This document shows positions 38,303 through 46,922 of a stretch of 64,000 nucleotides of DNA, one piece after another (position 1 is the stretch's first letter; each line of letters starts with the position of its first letter). The stretch lies in contig JBEKEK010000024.1 of the NCBI GenBank assembly GCA_050013875.1, positions 1 through 64,000 of the forward strand. The letters run 5' to 3'. The position numbers and the translations under genes were made by a program. Below the pieces are notes generated by a model. It was not told where the DNA came from, searched no databases, and saw only the letters and a program-made list of their open reading frames with translations. The DNA comes from Trebonia sp050013875 (GTDB taxonomy: Bacteria; Actinomycetota; Actinomycetes; Streptosporangiales; Streptosporangiaceae).

Positions 38303-40495
38303 TCAGGGTGACTGAGCTACATGGTGACTGAGCTGCACGGTGACGGAGCGGACGGCCGGGGCCAGCGTGACCGTGCCGGTCTTGCTGTCGACCGTGCCCG
38401 CGCTGGCGTGCGCGATGTTGCCGACGAACGCGGGCAACTGGAACAGCACCGGCCCGGACGGCTTGTCGCCGGTCAGGGTGAGCGTGACGGTGGTGCTGCC
38501 GCTGGTCCTGATGGTCAGCCCGGTGTGCCTGCCGCCGGTGGTGGGGAAGTTGGCCAGGCTGATGACCTGCCCGCCGCGCACCCAGGAGTCCGGCACACCC
38601 CTGCCTACCACCAGGGAGCCGTCGGACCGCTGGGCGGCCAGCGAGTCAAGCAGCACCAGGTTGGCGTTGGCGATGCCCCACGCGTGCGGTGACGAGCCGT
38701 TGCCGGCCTCGGGGTGGGTTCCGGTCCACGGCGAGCCGGGGTTGGGGAACTGCTGGCTCTCCCACCAGGAGTACGGGCCGCTCTGGGAGTTGCGCACCAT
38801 GAACTCGTACGACAAGATGCCCTGGTCCCGGTAGTCCTGGCTGGCCAGACCCCATTCGCCGTAGCCCGCGTTGTAGGCGGTGCTGTAATACTGGGTCGGG
38901 TAGCCGCCGAAGGTGTTGGCGGGCAGCTGCCCGGCTAGCCGGGCGAACCCGTACCGGTACGTCGCGTCGACCAGGCTGATGCCCGGGCCTGACAGTGGCG
39001 CGCCGAACAGGTAGCCGTCCCATGCCCACCGGCCGAACAGGAACGGCGCCGCCCAGTTGGCGTCTTCGGCGTTGACGCACCGGTTGCCGGTATTGGGCTC
39101 GGTCATCGAGCACGGCAGGTAGTTCAGGTGGTTGGCCGAGATCGTCGTGTCCAGCGTCTTGTTGACCGCTTTGAGCAGGCTGGTGTACTGCGCGGCGGCC
39201 CAGTTCGCCTCGCTGGTGTTCCCGACCTGCTGCGCCAGCCAGTGGTAGGCCCACAGGCCCGTCAAGGCCTCGTAGTTGTCGATGGTCCAGTAGCCGTCAG
39301 CGTCGATGTCGTTGGTCTCCTCCATGATCCCGCCCGGCCCGGTGCGGTCGGTGGCGATCAGGTGGGCGGTGGCCTTGATGCTGGGCTCGGTCGCCCCGCC
39401 CGGGCCCCCGGTGGCGAAGTTGGCCTTGACGAAGCTGAGGTCGCCGGTCTTGAGCAGGTAGATGGCCCAGATCCAGGGGTAGGTCCACACGCCGTCGTCG
39501 TACTGGGTCTGGGTGCCGATGACGTAACGCGCCCGGTCAAGCAGCCCGTGCGCCCCGGCCGTGTAGCCCTGGGTGAACAGGTTGGCCAGGATCCCGATGA
39601 CGTCGTGGCTGAATTCCTTGTCGTAGCCGTTCGCGCCGGTCTTGAGCTCGTCGCCGGCCCGGATGATCTGGGTGTAGATGAACCCGGTTTTGTACGCGTC
39701 GATCAGGCTGCGGTCGGGCAGCGCGGTGATCTGCGCGATCCCCGCCAGCTGGTTCTCCCAGTAGGCCTGCATGTGCGCGAAGTGCTGGTGGTAGCCGCCC
39801 GCGGCGGCCAGCGCGCTGGTGGCGGGATAGCTGTAGCCGCCGCCGAACTTGTCCGACGGCACCGCGTAGTCGTGATTCACGGTGGCGTGGGCCGGCACCG
39901 TGTCCGGCGCCGTGTTCAGCGGCACCAGCCCGGCCGAGGGCTGCGGGTCGACGGTGATGGGGGCGCCGGTGGGGTTGGTCACCGAGACCCGGCTGTAGAT
40001 GATCACGTAGGCGTGCCCGCCGATGCTCACGTCGTCGCCGAAGTTGGTGATCGAGATGGCGGCTCCGTCGCGGTGGAAGGCCGTCACCAGCGCGGGCAGG
40101 TAGCCGTCGGCGTTCGTCCAGGTGGTCGGGCTGTCGTCGTAGACGCCGTAGCCATAGCTGGTGCCGGTCACCGCGGCGGTGCTGGCGCTGCCCGGCCCGC
40201 CGTCCGGTCCGCTGGTGTCCACCCAGAAGCTGCCGCCCAGGCAGGCCACCACGGCCTGGCTGTTGCCCTCCCAGCCGATCACGCTGGCGTCGCCGAAGGT
40301 CCCGTACACGGTCTGGCTGCCGGGCGGCCCATTGGGCGAACAGTTGTACGGCGGCGCCGTGGCCGGCGTGGTCGCCGCGGTGGTGGTTGCGGTGGTGGTC
40401 GCGGTGGCCGCGCTCGCGGCGGGCAGGGCGCCGAGCGCCATCAGTGCCAGCCCCGCGACCACTGCGAACAAGGAACGAACCGACGTCATTGTCAT
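38303..40495 (-). CDS. Secreted six-hairpin (GH15-like) glycosidase
   Basis: A 730-residue exported protein. A signal peptide is clear: TSVRSLFAVVAGLALMALGA then LPAASA. A Thr/Ala linker follows, then a beta-sandwich region (to about residue 260). A large alpha/alpha-barrel-like domain comes next (YKTGFIYTQIIRAGDE, DDGVWTYPWIWAIYLLKTGD, ETNDIDADGYWTIDNYEALTGLWAY, WGLASQDYRDQGILSYEF), and the C-terminus is another beta-sandwich. The layout resembles GH15/glucodextranase-like six-hairpin glycosidases. ATG 40495 has a GGGAGG site six bases upstream; the longer frame to 40558 lacks one. Substrate unknown, probably an extracellular glycan. Confidence 0.8.
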   Translation of the reverse strand: MTMTSVRSLFAVVAGLALMALGALPAASAATATTTATTTAATTPATAPPYNCSPNGPPGSQTVYGTFGDASVIGWEGNSQAVVACLGGSFWVDTSGPDGGPGSASTAAVTGTSYGYGVYDDSPTTWTNADGYLPALVTAFHRDGAAISITNFGDDVSIGGHAYVIIYSRVSVTNPTGAPITVDPQPSAGLVPLNTAPDTVPAHATVNHDYAVPSDKFGGGYSYPATSALAAAGGYHQHFAHMQAYWENQLAGIAQITALPDRSLIDAYKTGFIYTQIIRAGDELKTGANGYDKEFSHDVIGILANLFTQGYTAGAHGLLDRARYVIGTQTQYDDGVWTYPWIWAIYLLKTGDLSFVKANFATGGPGGATEPSIKATAHLIATDRTGPGGIMEETNDIDADGYWTIDNYEALTGLWAYHWLAQQVGNTSEANWAAAQYTSLLKAVNKTLDTTISANHLNYLPCSMTEPNTGNRCVNAEDANWAAPFLFGRWAWDGYLFGAPLSGPGISLVDATYRYGFARLAGQLPANTFGGYPTQYYSTAYNAGYGEWGLASQDYRDQGILSYEFMVRNSQSGPYSWWESQQFPNPGSPWTGTHPEAGNGSSPHAWGIANANLVLLDSLAAQRSDGSLVVGRGVPDSWVRGGQVISLANFPTTGGRHTGLTIRTSGSTTVTLTLTGDKPSGPVLFQLPAFVGNIAHASAGTVDSKTGTVTLAPAVRSVTVQLSHHVAQSP

Positions 40496-40592
40496 CGTTT
40501 GCCTCCCAGGCCGGCAACGTACTACCCCGCGCGGGCCGGGACATTCCTTTCGTTTCACTGCTGGTTAAGAGCGTTTCATTACGGTCGGGAAT

Positions 40593-41000
40593 ATGAATAC
40601 TCCAAACGGCCCGGTCATTACCGGGGCGCACCATGTCTGCCTGACCGTCACCGACCTCGATGCCAGCATGAACTGGTACCAGGAGCTCTTCCAGGCCGAG
40701 CGGTGGCCGGGCGGCTTCCGCATTACGCCCGCGAGGAGACCGGATTCGCGGAAATGCTGGTCGAGCCGCATACCGGCCTGCTCATCGGCCTGCACCCTCA
40801 CAATGCCAACCAGGGCGAGAAGTTCGAGGAGAGCCGCACCGGCCTCGACCACATCTCATTCGAGGTCGCCGACCGCGCGGCGCTGGAAACCTGGATGGAC
40901 CGGCTCGACGAGCTCAACATCGGGCACACCGGCATCCGCCGCCGGCCGAACGGGCCGTACTCCACCGTCGTGTTCCGTGACCCCGCCGGCGGCTCTGAGA
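40593..41000 (+). pseudogene. Frameshifted VOC/glyoxalase-family gene
   Basis: The first frame gives GAHHVCLTVTDLDASMNWYQELFQAERW, the start of a vicinal-oxygen-chelate domain. Near 40718 the homology moves to another frame: HYAREETGFAEMLVEPHTGL, then GLDHISFEVADRAALETWMD and GPYSTVVFRDPAG. The expected end (about ten residues containing the last metal ligand, normally N-I-Q-L-E) is missing after 40986. A frameshift plus a lost tail makes this a pseudogene rather than a single sequencing error. Confidence 0.75.
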
Positions 41001-41141
41001 AGCGGAGCGTCCGGGGGAACCACGGGACCGTTCAGGAAAATCAGGATCGTCCCAGTTACCATCGCCGCCCTGGAGGCGCGGACATGACATGAGCATCGGG
41101 CGAGAGCAGAAGGCCGCCGCGGGAGCGGCCGCGGAGCTCAC

Positions 41142-41480
41142 ATGAGGTTCCCGAACCCGCTGATCCCCGGCTTCAGCCCCGATCCGAGCGCCGTGCTCGC
41201 CGACGGCGCGTACTACCTGGTCACCTCGACCTTTGAGTACCCGCAGGGGATACCGGTCTAACGCAGCACCGACTTGGCCAGCTGGACGCAGATCGGCAAC
41301 GTGGCGACCCGGCCGGGCCAGCTGGCATTACCGTCGGCGGCGTCGGCGGCGTCGACCCCGATCTGGCGTGGGACGAGGACGGCACGGCGTACGTGACCTT
41401 CTCCGGGCTGGGCACCAGCGGCGAGCAGGCGGCCGGCACCTGGGCACCCATCGAAGGCGCCATCACTCAGCCGCGCCACT
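41142..41480 (+). pseudogene. GH43 glycosidase pseudogene
   Basis: ATG 41142 with a GGAG site opens MRFPNPLIPGFSPDPSAVLA then DGAYYLVTSTFEYPQGIPV, the GH43 start with its catalytic-base Asp in PDPS. TAA at 41259-41261 then interrupts the frame where Tyr would be expected, and RSTDLASWTQIGNVATRPGQL continues after it. About 80 residues are then missing and the frame shifts before VDPDLAWDEDGTAYVTFSGL. Nonsense mutation, deletion and frameshift show clear decay. Confidence 0.8.
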
Positions 41481-41502
41481 CAGCCGCGCCACTCAGCCGC
41501 GC
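41464..41502. repeat. Three tandem copies of a 13-base unit
   Basis: CACTCAGCCGCGC occurs three times in a row. It lies at the junction between the GH43 pseudogene and the next open frame. Because three copies make 39 bases, reading frame is preserved across the array. Confidence 0.85.
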
Positions 41503-41553
41503 CGCCAGCGAGTCTTCGTCACGTCCGCGCTGTGGCTGGAGCATGATGTTCTG

Positions 41554-42438
41554 GTGATTACGGTGGCGTCGTTCCCGGCGGATCTCGGTCAGTGGGACCA
41601 GGACGAGCATCCCTATTACCTCGAGGTGTTCGGTGAGGCTGAGCCCTTGCTTGACATGGCTCACGCGGAGGTGATCCCGGTCGGGGGATCGGTGGCGGCC
41701 AGCGCGAACCCGACTCCGATTTACGAGTACTGGTGGACGATCGGCCACGGCGGCTGCAAGCCACAGCACCGGCATCTGTTCGGGGACCGGCAGCAGGTTG
41801 ACCTGTGGCACCGGCTGGAGGACATCGCGGCCAGGGTGTACCTGTACTTCCCGATCTCGGGCGGGTGGCGGACGCAGGAACTGGCGGCGAGCGCGAAGTA
41901 CCTGAGCCCGGTGCAGCACCAGTCGGACTGGACGGACAAGGCCGCGGCGGACTGGCAGCGGATGCAGCCGATGCTGGCGGGCGCCGGGCAGGCGGCCTCC
42001 GCTCTCGGCGTGGTCCCGGGCATCGGGGCGGTCGCCGCGGGCGCGGGCCCGGTCCTGTCGGCGATGTCCCGGCTGCAGGTGGGCGCTGTGCCGCAGGGGA
42101 TCAAGGGATTCGACTGGTATGTCGAGAAGGTGACGGTCCCGGCGGCCGCCGGTCATGGCGTGATGCAAGGGGTTGTGTGGGCGATCCCCAAGGAGATGTT
42201 CGAGCGCCTCGGCGGGCGGCTAACCGGAAGCCTCGCGCTGAGCTTCGTCCCGTCCGCGGCCGTCGGCCAGACGTCGTGGGAGCCGCGGACGGTGCCGGTG
42301 CTCGCTCACGCCGCCGTCTACGCCGACGGCGAGACATCCTGGGTGCCCGCCCAGAACCGGTTCATCGAGTTGCCATTGTCGCCCAGGACCCCGCCCGCAA
42401 CCGGGCACACTCAAGCCGGCCCCACGCCATCGGCGTGA
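41554..42438 (+). CDS. Unrecognised protein with central Gly/Ala hydrophobic segment
   Basis: About 294 residues from GTG 41554; coding character begins slightly earlier (VFVTSALWLEHDV near 41512) but no ATG is in frame there, so the start is uncertain or lost. Features: an acidic N-terminal region, YWWTIGHGGCKPQHRHLF, a helical stretch DWTDKAAADWQRMQPMLAGA, then a hydrophobic Gly/Ala segment (ALGVVPGIGAVAAGAGPVL). A beta-rich C-terminal half follows. The hydrophobic segment superficially resembles the VPG.G pretoxin motif of polymorphic toxins. I do not recognise the family. Confidence 0.55.
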   Translation: MITVASFPADLGQWDQDEHPYYLEVFGEAEPLLDMAHAEVIPVGGSVAASANPTPIYEYWWTIGHGGCKPQHRHLFGDRQQVDLWHRLEDIAARVYLYFPISGGWRTQELAASAKYLSPVQHQSDWTDKAAADWQRMQPMLAGAGQAASALGVVPGIGAVAAGAGPVLSAMSRLQVGAVPQGIKGFDWYVEKVTVPAAAGHGVMQGVVWAIPKEMFERLGGRLTGSLALSFVPSAAVGQTSWEPRTVPVLAHAAVYADGETSWVPAQNRFIELPLSPRTPPATGHTQAGPTPSA

Positions 42439-42681
42439 AGCTTCCGACTCGCGAGCCGCTGGTGAAACAGCCGTCCGTGTCCGGGATGACCTGGCCGCGC
42501 ACGAACGTTCCGCTGGCATCGCCCGGTTGATGAGTCCCGTGCTCCAGGTAAAAGGTTCAGCAGGAAGCCCCCGGCTGCCAGCGTCAGCAGCGTCACGAAC
42601 ACGTTGGCTTGGTGACGGCGCATCGCCCGCAGTGCGGGCATCGGCTTCAGCCGCCGCGGCGGGCGGAAGGATGGGTGCGCC

Positions 42682-43899
42682 TTACTGAGGGACTGGGTTG
42701 GTAAGGGTCGCGCTGAGCGTGTAGTTCGGCCCGGACCAGATGTAGATGTGGCCGTTGGCGTCCGCGGTGGACATCGACTTGCCGTCCGGTGAGTAGGAGA
42801 CGCCGCGGACTCCCTTGCTGCCGGGGTCGGTGACGGTCCCGTTCAGCTTGCCGGTTGCCACGGTCCAGATGTAGACGTGCCCGTTACCGTCGGCGGCGGC
42901 GACATAGTGGCTCTGGCTCGTGAAGGCGAGGCCGTTGACACCCTTGCTGCCTGGATCGGTCAGCGTCTTCTCGAGCTTGAAACCGGGAAGGGAGCGCACG
43001 TACACATGGCCCTTGCCGTCCGCCGTGGCCAGGTAGCCCCCGTTCGGGCTGTAGGCCGTCGCCGTGACGGCGGCGGGTGCGCTGTGCGGCACCGCGTAGA
43101 CCTTGACCCAGTCCACGTCCATGATGACTTGCGCGGGCGTGCCCTTGCCCGGCTTGCAGCCGCCGTCACAGCCTTCGTCGTTCTGCAGGGCGAGGTGGAA
43201 TGGCGTGCTGGGGACGTAGTTGGCGTCACCAGTGGCGCGCTTGACGGTCCACAGCGCCTTCCCGTCCAGCCAGAACGTGATGTGGTCAGGGAGCCAGTCC
43301 ACCGCGATGGTGTGCCACTTCGTGAAGTTGACCGGCTTTGGGATGAGCTTGCCGATGAACCGGTTCTCCTTCCCCAAGTGCAGGTACTCGCCGGCCTCGT
43401 TTCGCTGCGGATAAGGCACCTCGGCCAGGTCGATCTCGCCGTCGTCCGGCCACTTTCCCTTGGGCCACAAAAGCACGATCGGGTCATACCCGACGCCCGC
43501 GTCGGCACGGAACCGGACCTCCCAGCGCCCGTATAGCCGATCGGTGTCGTCTGAGATACCACCGCCGACGTAGCCGTAGCGCTTCTCATAATGCCCGGTG
43601 AGCTGCAAATAGCCGCCACGCACGCGAACCGAGTCCGGTGTCCGCCGCGGGTTGGCGGTCGGGCTGTTGTAGACGCTCCAGGACTTGCCCAGGGTGGTCC
43701 CGTTAAAGTTATCGACGAATACCGGGGCGCCCCACTTGATAGCAGCGGCCGCGGCAGTCGTTGACGCGATCGTCCCCGTTGCTGCTTGCCCGCCGGTTCC
43801 CGCGTCGTCGCCCCCCGCGCTTGCCTTCGCCCCTGAATAGCCAGCCACGGCGATAGCCGCTGCCAGGATGATCATTCCCGGCACTCTTCGTATCCCCAT
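42682..43899 (-). CDS. Secreted GH16 glycosidase fused to WD-like repeats
   Basis: A 405-residue exported enzyme. An N-terminal signal/anchor (VPGMIILAAAIAVAGYSG) precedes a GH16 jelly roll at residues ~58-270. The catalytic signature is DGEIDLAEVPY, matching E-x-D-x-x-E with nucleophile and acid/base Glu. YGRWEVRFRAD and FHLALQNDEG support the fold. Residues ~275-405 hold three repeats of about 40 residues (YSPNGGYLATADGKGHVYV, ADGNGHVYIWTVATG, YSPDGKSMSTADANGHIYIW) like WD40/YVTN blades. GH16 enzymes cut beta-1,3-glucans, agarose or xyloglucan. The start has a GGGGGG site. Confidence 0.88.
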   Translation of the reverse strand: MGIRRVPGMIILAAAIAVAGYSGAKASAGGDDAGTGGQAATGTIASTTAAAAAIKWGAPVFVDNFNGTTLGKSWSVYNSPTANPRRTPDSVRVRGGYLQLTGHYEKRYGYVGGGISDDTDRLYGRWEVRFRADAGVGYDPIVLLWPKGKWPDDGEIDLAEVPYPQRNEAGEYLHLGKENRFIGKLIPKPVNFTKWHTIAVDWLPDHITFWLDGKALWTVKRATGDANYVPSTPFHLALQNDEGCDGGCKPGKGTPAQVIMDVDWVKVYAVPHSAPAAVTATAYSPNGGYLATADGKGHVYVRSLPGFKLEKTLTDPGSKGVNGLAFTSQSHYVAAADGNGHVYIWTVATGKLNGTVTDPGSKGVRGVSYSPDGKSMSTADANGHIYIWSGPNYTLSATLTNPVPQ

Positions 43900-44278
43900 C
43901 AGTTCCCCCCACGATCGCGGAACACTCCATTACCCCTCGCAAATAGAGACGCACACGACACTGGTTAGGTTTTCATGAAGAATGCGCGAGTTAACTGGTG
44001 CTGATGTGACCGTTGTGACTAACCTCGATCTTCCTGACTTCGCCCTTGTAATCAAGGCACTGATCGTAACCTTGGCGTTTGCCTGGATGATGAGTGATAT
44101 TCAACGGGAACGATCCGGCCTGGCCCCGGATCTTGCTGGCTCCCGTGCCGTTCGAATGAGCGAAAACCCGGCACTTTAGCGGGCTGCCGGCCGGCGGGCG
44201 CCAGTGGACACGAGTCATGCTGTGCGGTATTGCTGGGTATTGCGATGCCGCCTGACGCCGTGAGGAAGAAACCGCGCC
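43900..44278. other. Intergenic region without a convincing gene
   Basis: Relatively AT-richer divergent gap between the GH16 gene (minus) and the acyl-CoA synthetase (plus). A 65-codon frame at 43982-44179 has no ribosome site, no recognisable motif and unusual codon use, so I do not call it. Promoters for both genes must lie here. Confidence 0.5.
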
Positions 44279-45805
44279 ATGACCGTAAGCCCGCCCGCCA
44301 GCCTCCGCCAGCTCGTCACGAGGTCGGACACTCATCCGGCCCTGGTAGTGCCACAGTCGGGCACCGTGCTGTCGTACGCGGCGCTGCAGCGCGCGCTGGA
44401 CCGGGCCGCGGGGCGGCTGACCGCACTCGGCGTTCGCGAGGGCGACCGGGTCGCGCTTGTCGGTGCCAACGGCCCGGCGCTGATCGTGGCCTTCCTCGCC
44501 GTAGTCGCCAGTGGCGCGGCGGCCGCGCCGCTGAACCCGGCCCTGGGCGCCGCGGAGCTGACCGCTGAGCTTGCCGACCTGCGCGTGTCCCGCTTGCTCC
44601 ACGATGGCGCGGCCACCGCCGCCACCGCGGCGGCCGCGGCAGGCGTGCCCGCCAGCGTGACCGGCCTGGAGGACGGCCTGCTGCACGTTGACGGGCAGGT
44701 CGGCGATCCGCGCGCCCCATCGGGCGGTGCTGATTCGCTGGCCCTGCTGCTGCACACCAGCGGCACCACCAGCAAGCCCAAGACCGTCCCCATCCGCCAG
44801 CGTAACCTCGTCGCGTCGACCGGCGCGGTCGCCCGGACGTACGAGCTGTCCGGCGATGACGTGACGATCTGCGTCATGCCGCTCTTCCACGTGCACGGCC
44901 TGGTCGCCACGGTGTTGGCCACGCTGTCGACCGGCGGCATCGTGGTGCTGCCGAGGTTCCGGCCATCGGCGTTCTGGGACGAGGCGGCCCGGTACGGTGC
45001 CACCTGGTACACGGCGGTCCCGACCATTCACGCGCGGCTGCTCACGCAGGCCCAGGCGCTGCCCGCACCCCCGGATCACCGGCTCAGGTTCGTCCGGTCC
45101 TGCTCGGCACCGTTGCCCACCGTCTTGTGGCAACGCTATGAGGACGCGATCGGCGTCCCGCTCGTCGAGGCGTACGGCATGACCGAAGCGGCTCATCAGA
45201 TGACGTCCAACCCGCTGCCGCCCAGCGAGCGCCGGCCAGGGACGGTCGGGCGGGCGACCGGCATCGAGATCGCCACCCTTGATGACGACTGGCGGCCCGT
45301 GCGAGCCGGTGAAGAGGGCGAGGTGGCCGTGCGCGGCCCTTCCATCGTCGATGAGTACCTCGATAACCCGGCCGCGACGCAGGCCGCGTTCCGGGACGGC
45401 TGGTTCCGCACCGGCGACGTCGGCAAGCTCAGCGCGGACGGCTACCTGTCCCTGGTGGGACGGGTCAAGGAGTTGATCAACCGGGCGGGGGAGAAGGTCT
45501 CGCCCTACGAGGTGGAGGACGTGCTGCTCGGCCATCCCGCGGTCGCGGAGGCGGCCGCTTACCCGGTGCCGGACGAGAAGTACGGCGAGCAGGTAGGCGT
45601 TGTCGTCGTCCTGCGCGGCGGAACGGACGACCCGGGGTCGGCGGGCGGGGTCGGCGGGGCCACGCCCAGGGAGCTCATCGCCTACTGCGCGGATCGCCTC
45701 ACCGCGTTCAAGCGGCCAGCCCGGATCACCATCCTGCCCGAGATCCCGAAGGGCCCGACGGGCAAGATCCAGCGCCGCAACCTGGCCGGGCTGGTGGACG
45801 GATGA
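44279..45805 (+). CDS. AMP-dependent acyl-CoA synthetase/ligase
   Basis: A 508-residue ANL-superfamily ligase that activates a carboxylic acid to acyl-AMP and then acyl-CoA. Motifs: LLLHTSGTTSKPKTVP (phosphate loop), CVMPLFHVHGL, YGMTEAAHQM (A5), WFRTGDVGKL (A7), GRVKELINRAGEKVSPYEVE (hinge) and GPTGKIQRR with the catalytic C-terminal Lys. It resembles oxalyl-CoA synthetase-like or medium-chain ligases, but the substrate cannot be read. A ketopantoate reductase-like gene follows 24 bases later in the same direction. Confidence 0.92.
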   Translation: MTVSPPASLRQLVTRSDTHPALVVPQSGTVLSYAALQRALDRAAGRLTALGVREGDRVALVGANGPALIVAFLAVVASGAAAAPLNPALGAAELTAELADLRVSRLLHDGAATAATAAAAAGVPASVTGLEDGLLHVDGQVGDPRAPSGGADSLALLLHTSGTTSKPKTVPIRQRNLVASTGAVARTYELSGDDVTICVMPLFHVHGLVATVLATLSTGGIVVLPRFRPSAFWDEAARYGATWYTAVPTIHARLLTQAQALPAPPDHRLRFVRSCSAPLPTVLWQRYEDAIGVPLVEAYGMTEAAHQMTSNPLPPSERRPGTVGRATGIEIATLDDDWRPVRAGEEGEVAVRGPSIVDEYLDNPAATQAAFRDGWFRTGDVGKLSADGYLSLVGRVKELINRAGEKVSPYEVEDVLLGHPAVAEAAAYPVPDEKYGEQVGVVVVLRGGTDDPGSAGGVGGATPRELIAYCADRLTAFKRPARITILPEIPKGPTGKIQRRNLAGLVDG

Positions 45806-45829
45806 GGGCGGTCGAATGAGGGCGGACGC

Positions 45830-46795
45830 GTGAAGGTAGCGGTGGTCGGGGCCGGGGCGATCGGCGCGTATGTGGGCGCGGCCCTCCACCGTGGCGGCAC
45901 CGACGTCCACCTGGTCGCGCGGGGCGAGCATCTGGCGGCCATGAGGCGTGACGGCGTCACCGTCCTCAGCCCGCGCGGCGACTTCCGCGCTCATCCCCGC
46001 GCGACGGATGACCCCGCCGAGATCGGCCCGGTGGATATCGTGTTCCTCGGCCTGAAGGCGTACAGCTACGCGAGCGCGGGTCCGCTGCTGGCGCCTCTGC
46101 TGCGGCCGGGCACCGGTGTCGTCGCCGCGCAGAACGGCATCCCCTGGTGGTACTTCCAAGGGCTGGCCGGCCCGCATGCGGGACGTCGCGTCGAGGCGGT
46201 TGACCCGGGTGGCGCGGTCTCGGCGGTGATACCGCCGGACAGGGCGATCGGCTGCGTGGTGTACTGCTCGGCGGAGATCGAGTCACCGGGAGTCATCCGG
46301 CACGTCGAGGGCACCCGGTTCTCCATCGGGGAGCCGGATGGCAGCATCTCCGACCGCTGCTCGGCGTTCAGCAAGGCGATGATCGCGGGCGGCCTCAAGT
46401 GCCCGGTTGAGCGGGACCTGCGCGCTGACATCTGGCTCAAGCTGCTGGGCAACGTGGCGTTCAACCCAGTCAGCGTCCTCACCCGGGCGACGATGGGCGC
46501 GATCGCCGCGCATCCGGGCACCCGCCAGCTGGTTCTGGCGATGATGCACGAGACGGCCGAGATCGCCGCCCGCCTCGGCAGCCCGCCCAAGATCTCGGTC
46601 GAGCGCCGTTTCGACGGGGCCGCGAAGGTCGGCGACCACAAGACCTCGATGCTGATGGACTTTGAGGCCGGGAAGCCACTGGAGACCGACGTGCTGCTCA
46701 GGGCGCCCGTTGAGCTGGCACGGCTCACCGGCGTGCCGGCCCCAAGCCTGGAGATGGTGCAGGCGCTCATCGACCTGCTGACCAGGGGCGGCTAG
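45830..46795 (+). CDS. 2-dehydropantoate 2-reductase (ketopantoate reductase) family protein
   Basis: A 321-residue NADPH-dependent reductase. N-terminal Rossmann motif VVGAGAIGAYVGAAL, then GLKAYSYAS and QNGIPWWYFQGLAG (the NG substrate region). The C-terminal helical domain shows DIWLKLLGNVAFNP, with the conserved catalytic Lys, and HKTSMLMDFEAGKPLETD. The start is GTG. Because it sits behind an acyl-CoA synthetase and before an amidohydrolase rather than with pan genes, it may act on another 2-keto acid; the long PWWYF insertion also suggests a non-PanE subgroup. Confidence 0.88.
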   Translation: MKVAVVGAGAIGAYVGAALHRGGTDVHLVARGEHLAAMRRDGVTVLSPRGDFRAHPRATDDPAEIGPVDIVFLGLKAYSYASAGPLLAPLLRPGTGVVAAQNGIPWWYFQGLAGPHAGRRVEAVDPGGAVSAVIPPDRAIGCVVYCSAEIESPGVIRHVEGTRFSIGEPDGSISDRCSAFSKAMIAGGLKCPVERDLRADIWLKLLGNVAFNPVSVLTRATMGAIAAHPGTRQLVLAMMHETAEIAARLGSPPKISVERRFDGAAKVGDHKTSMLMDFEAGKPLETDVLLRAPVELARLTGVPAPSLEMVQALIDLLTRGG

Positions 46796-46922
46796 AGCCC
46801 AGACCATCGAGCAGCAGCCACCAGATGAGGTGGGTCGGCGCTGGCCCGTACGGTGCTAGCAGGCTGGTGCCGCACCGCCCAAACGGTGTCAAAGTGCTGC
46901 CTGCGCCTGCGAAAATGTCCGC

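Noticed and set aside
39128..41092. A 654-codon plus-strand open frame
   Set aside because: Its first two-thirds run antisense to the secreted glycosidase and are Val/Gly/Arg-rich noise. Only the last part contains real coding sequence, the second half of the VOC pseudogene.
41464..41502. CRISPR-like array
   Set aside because: Three directly adjacent 13-base units without spacers; a simple tandem repeat.
43982..44179. A 65-codon plus-strand ORF in the gap before the acyl-CoA synthetase
   Set aside because: No ribosome site, no motif and atypical codon use; more likely promoter and leader DNA.
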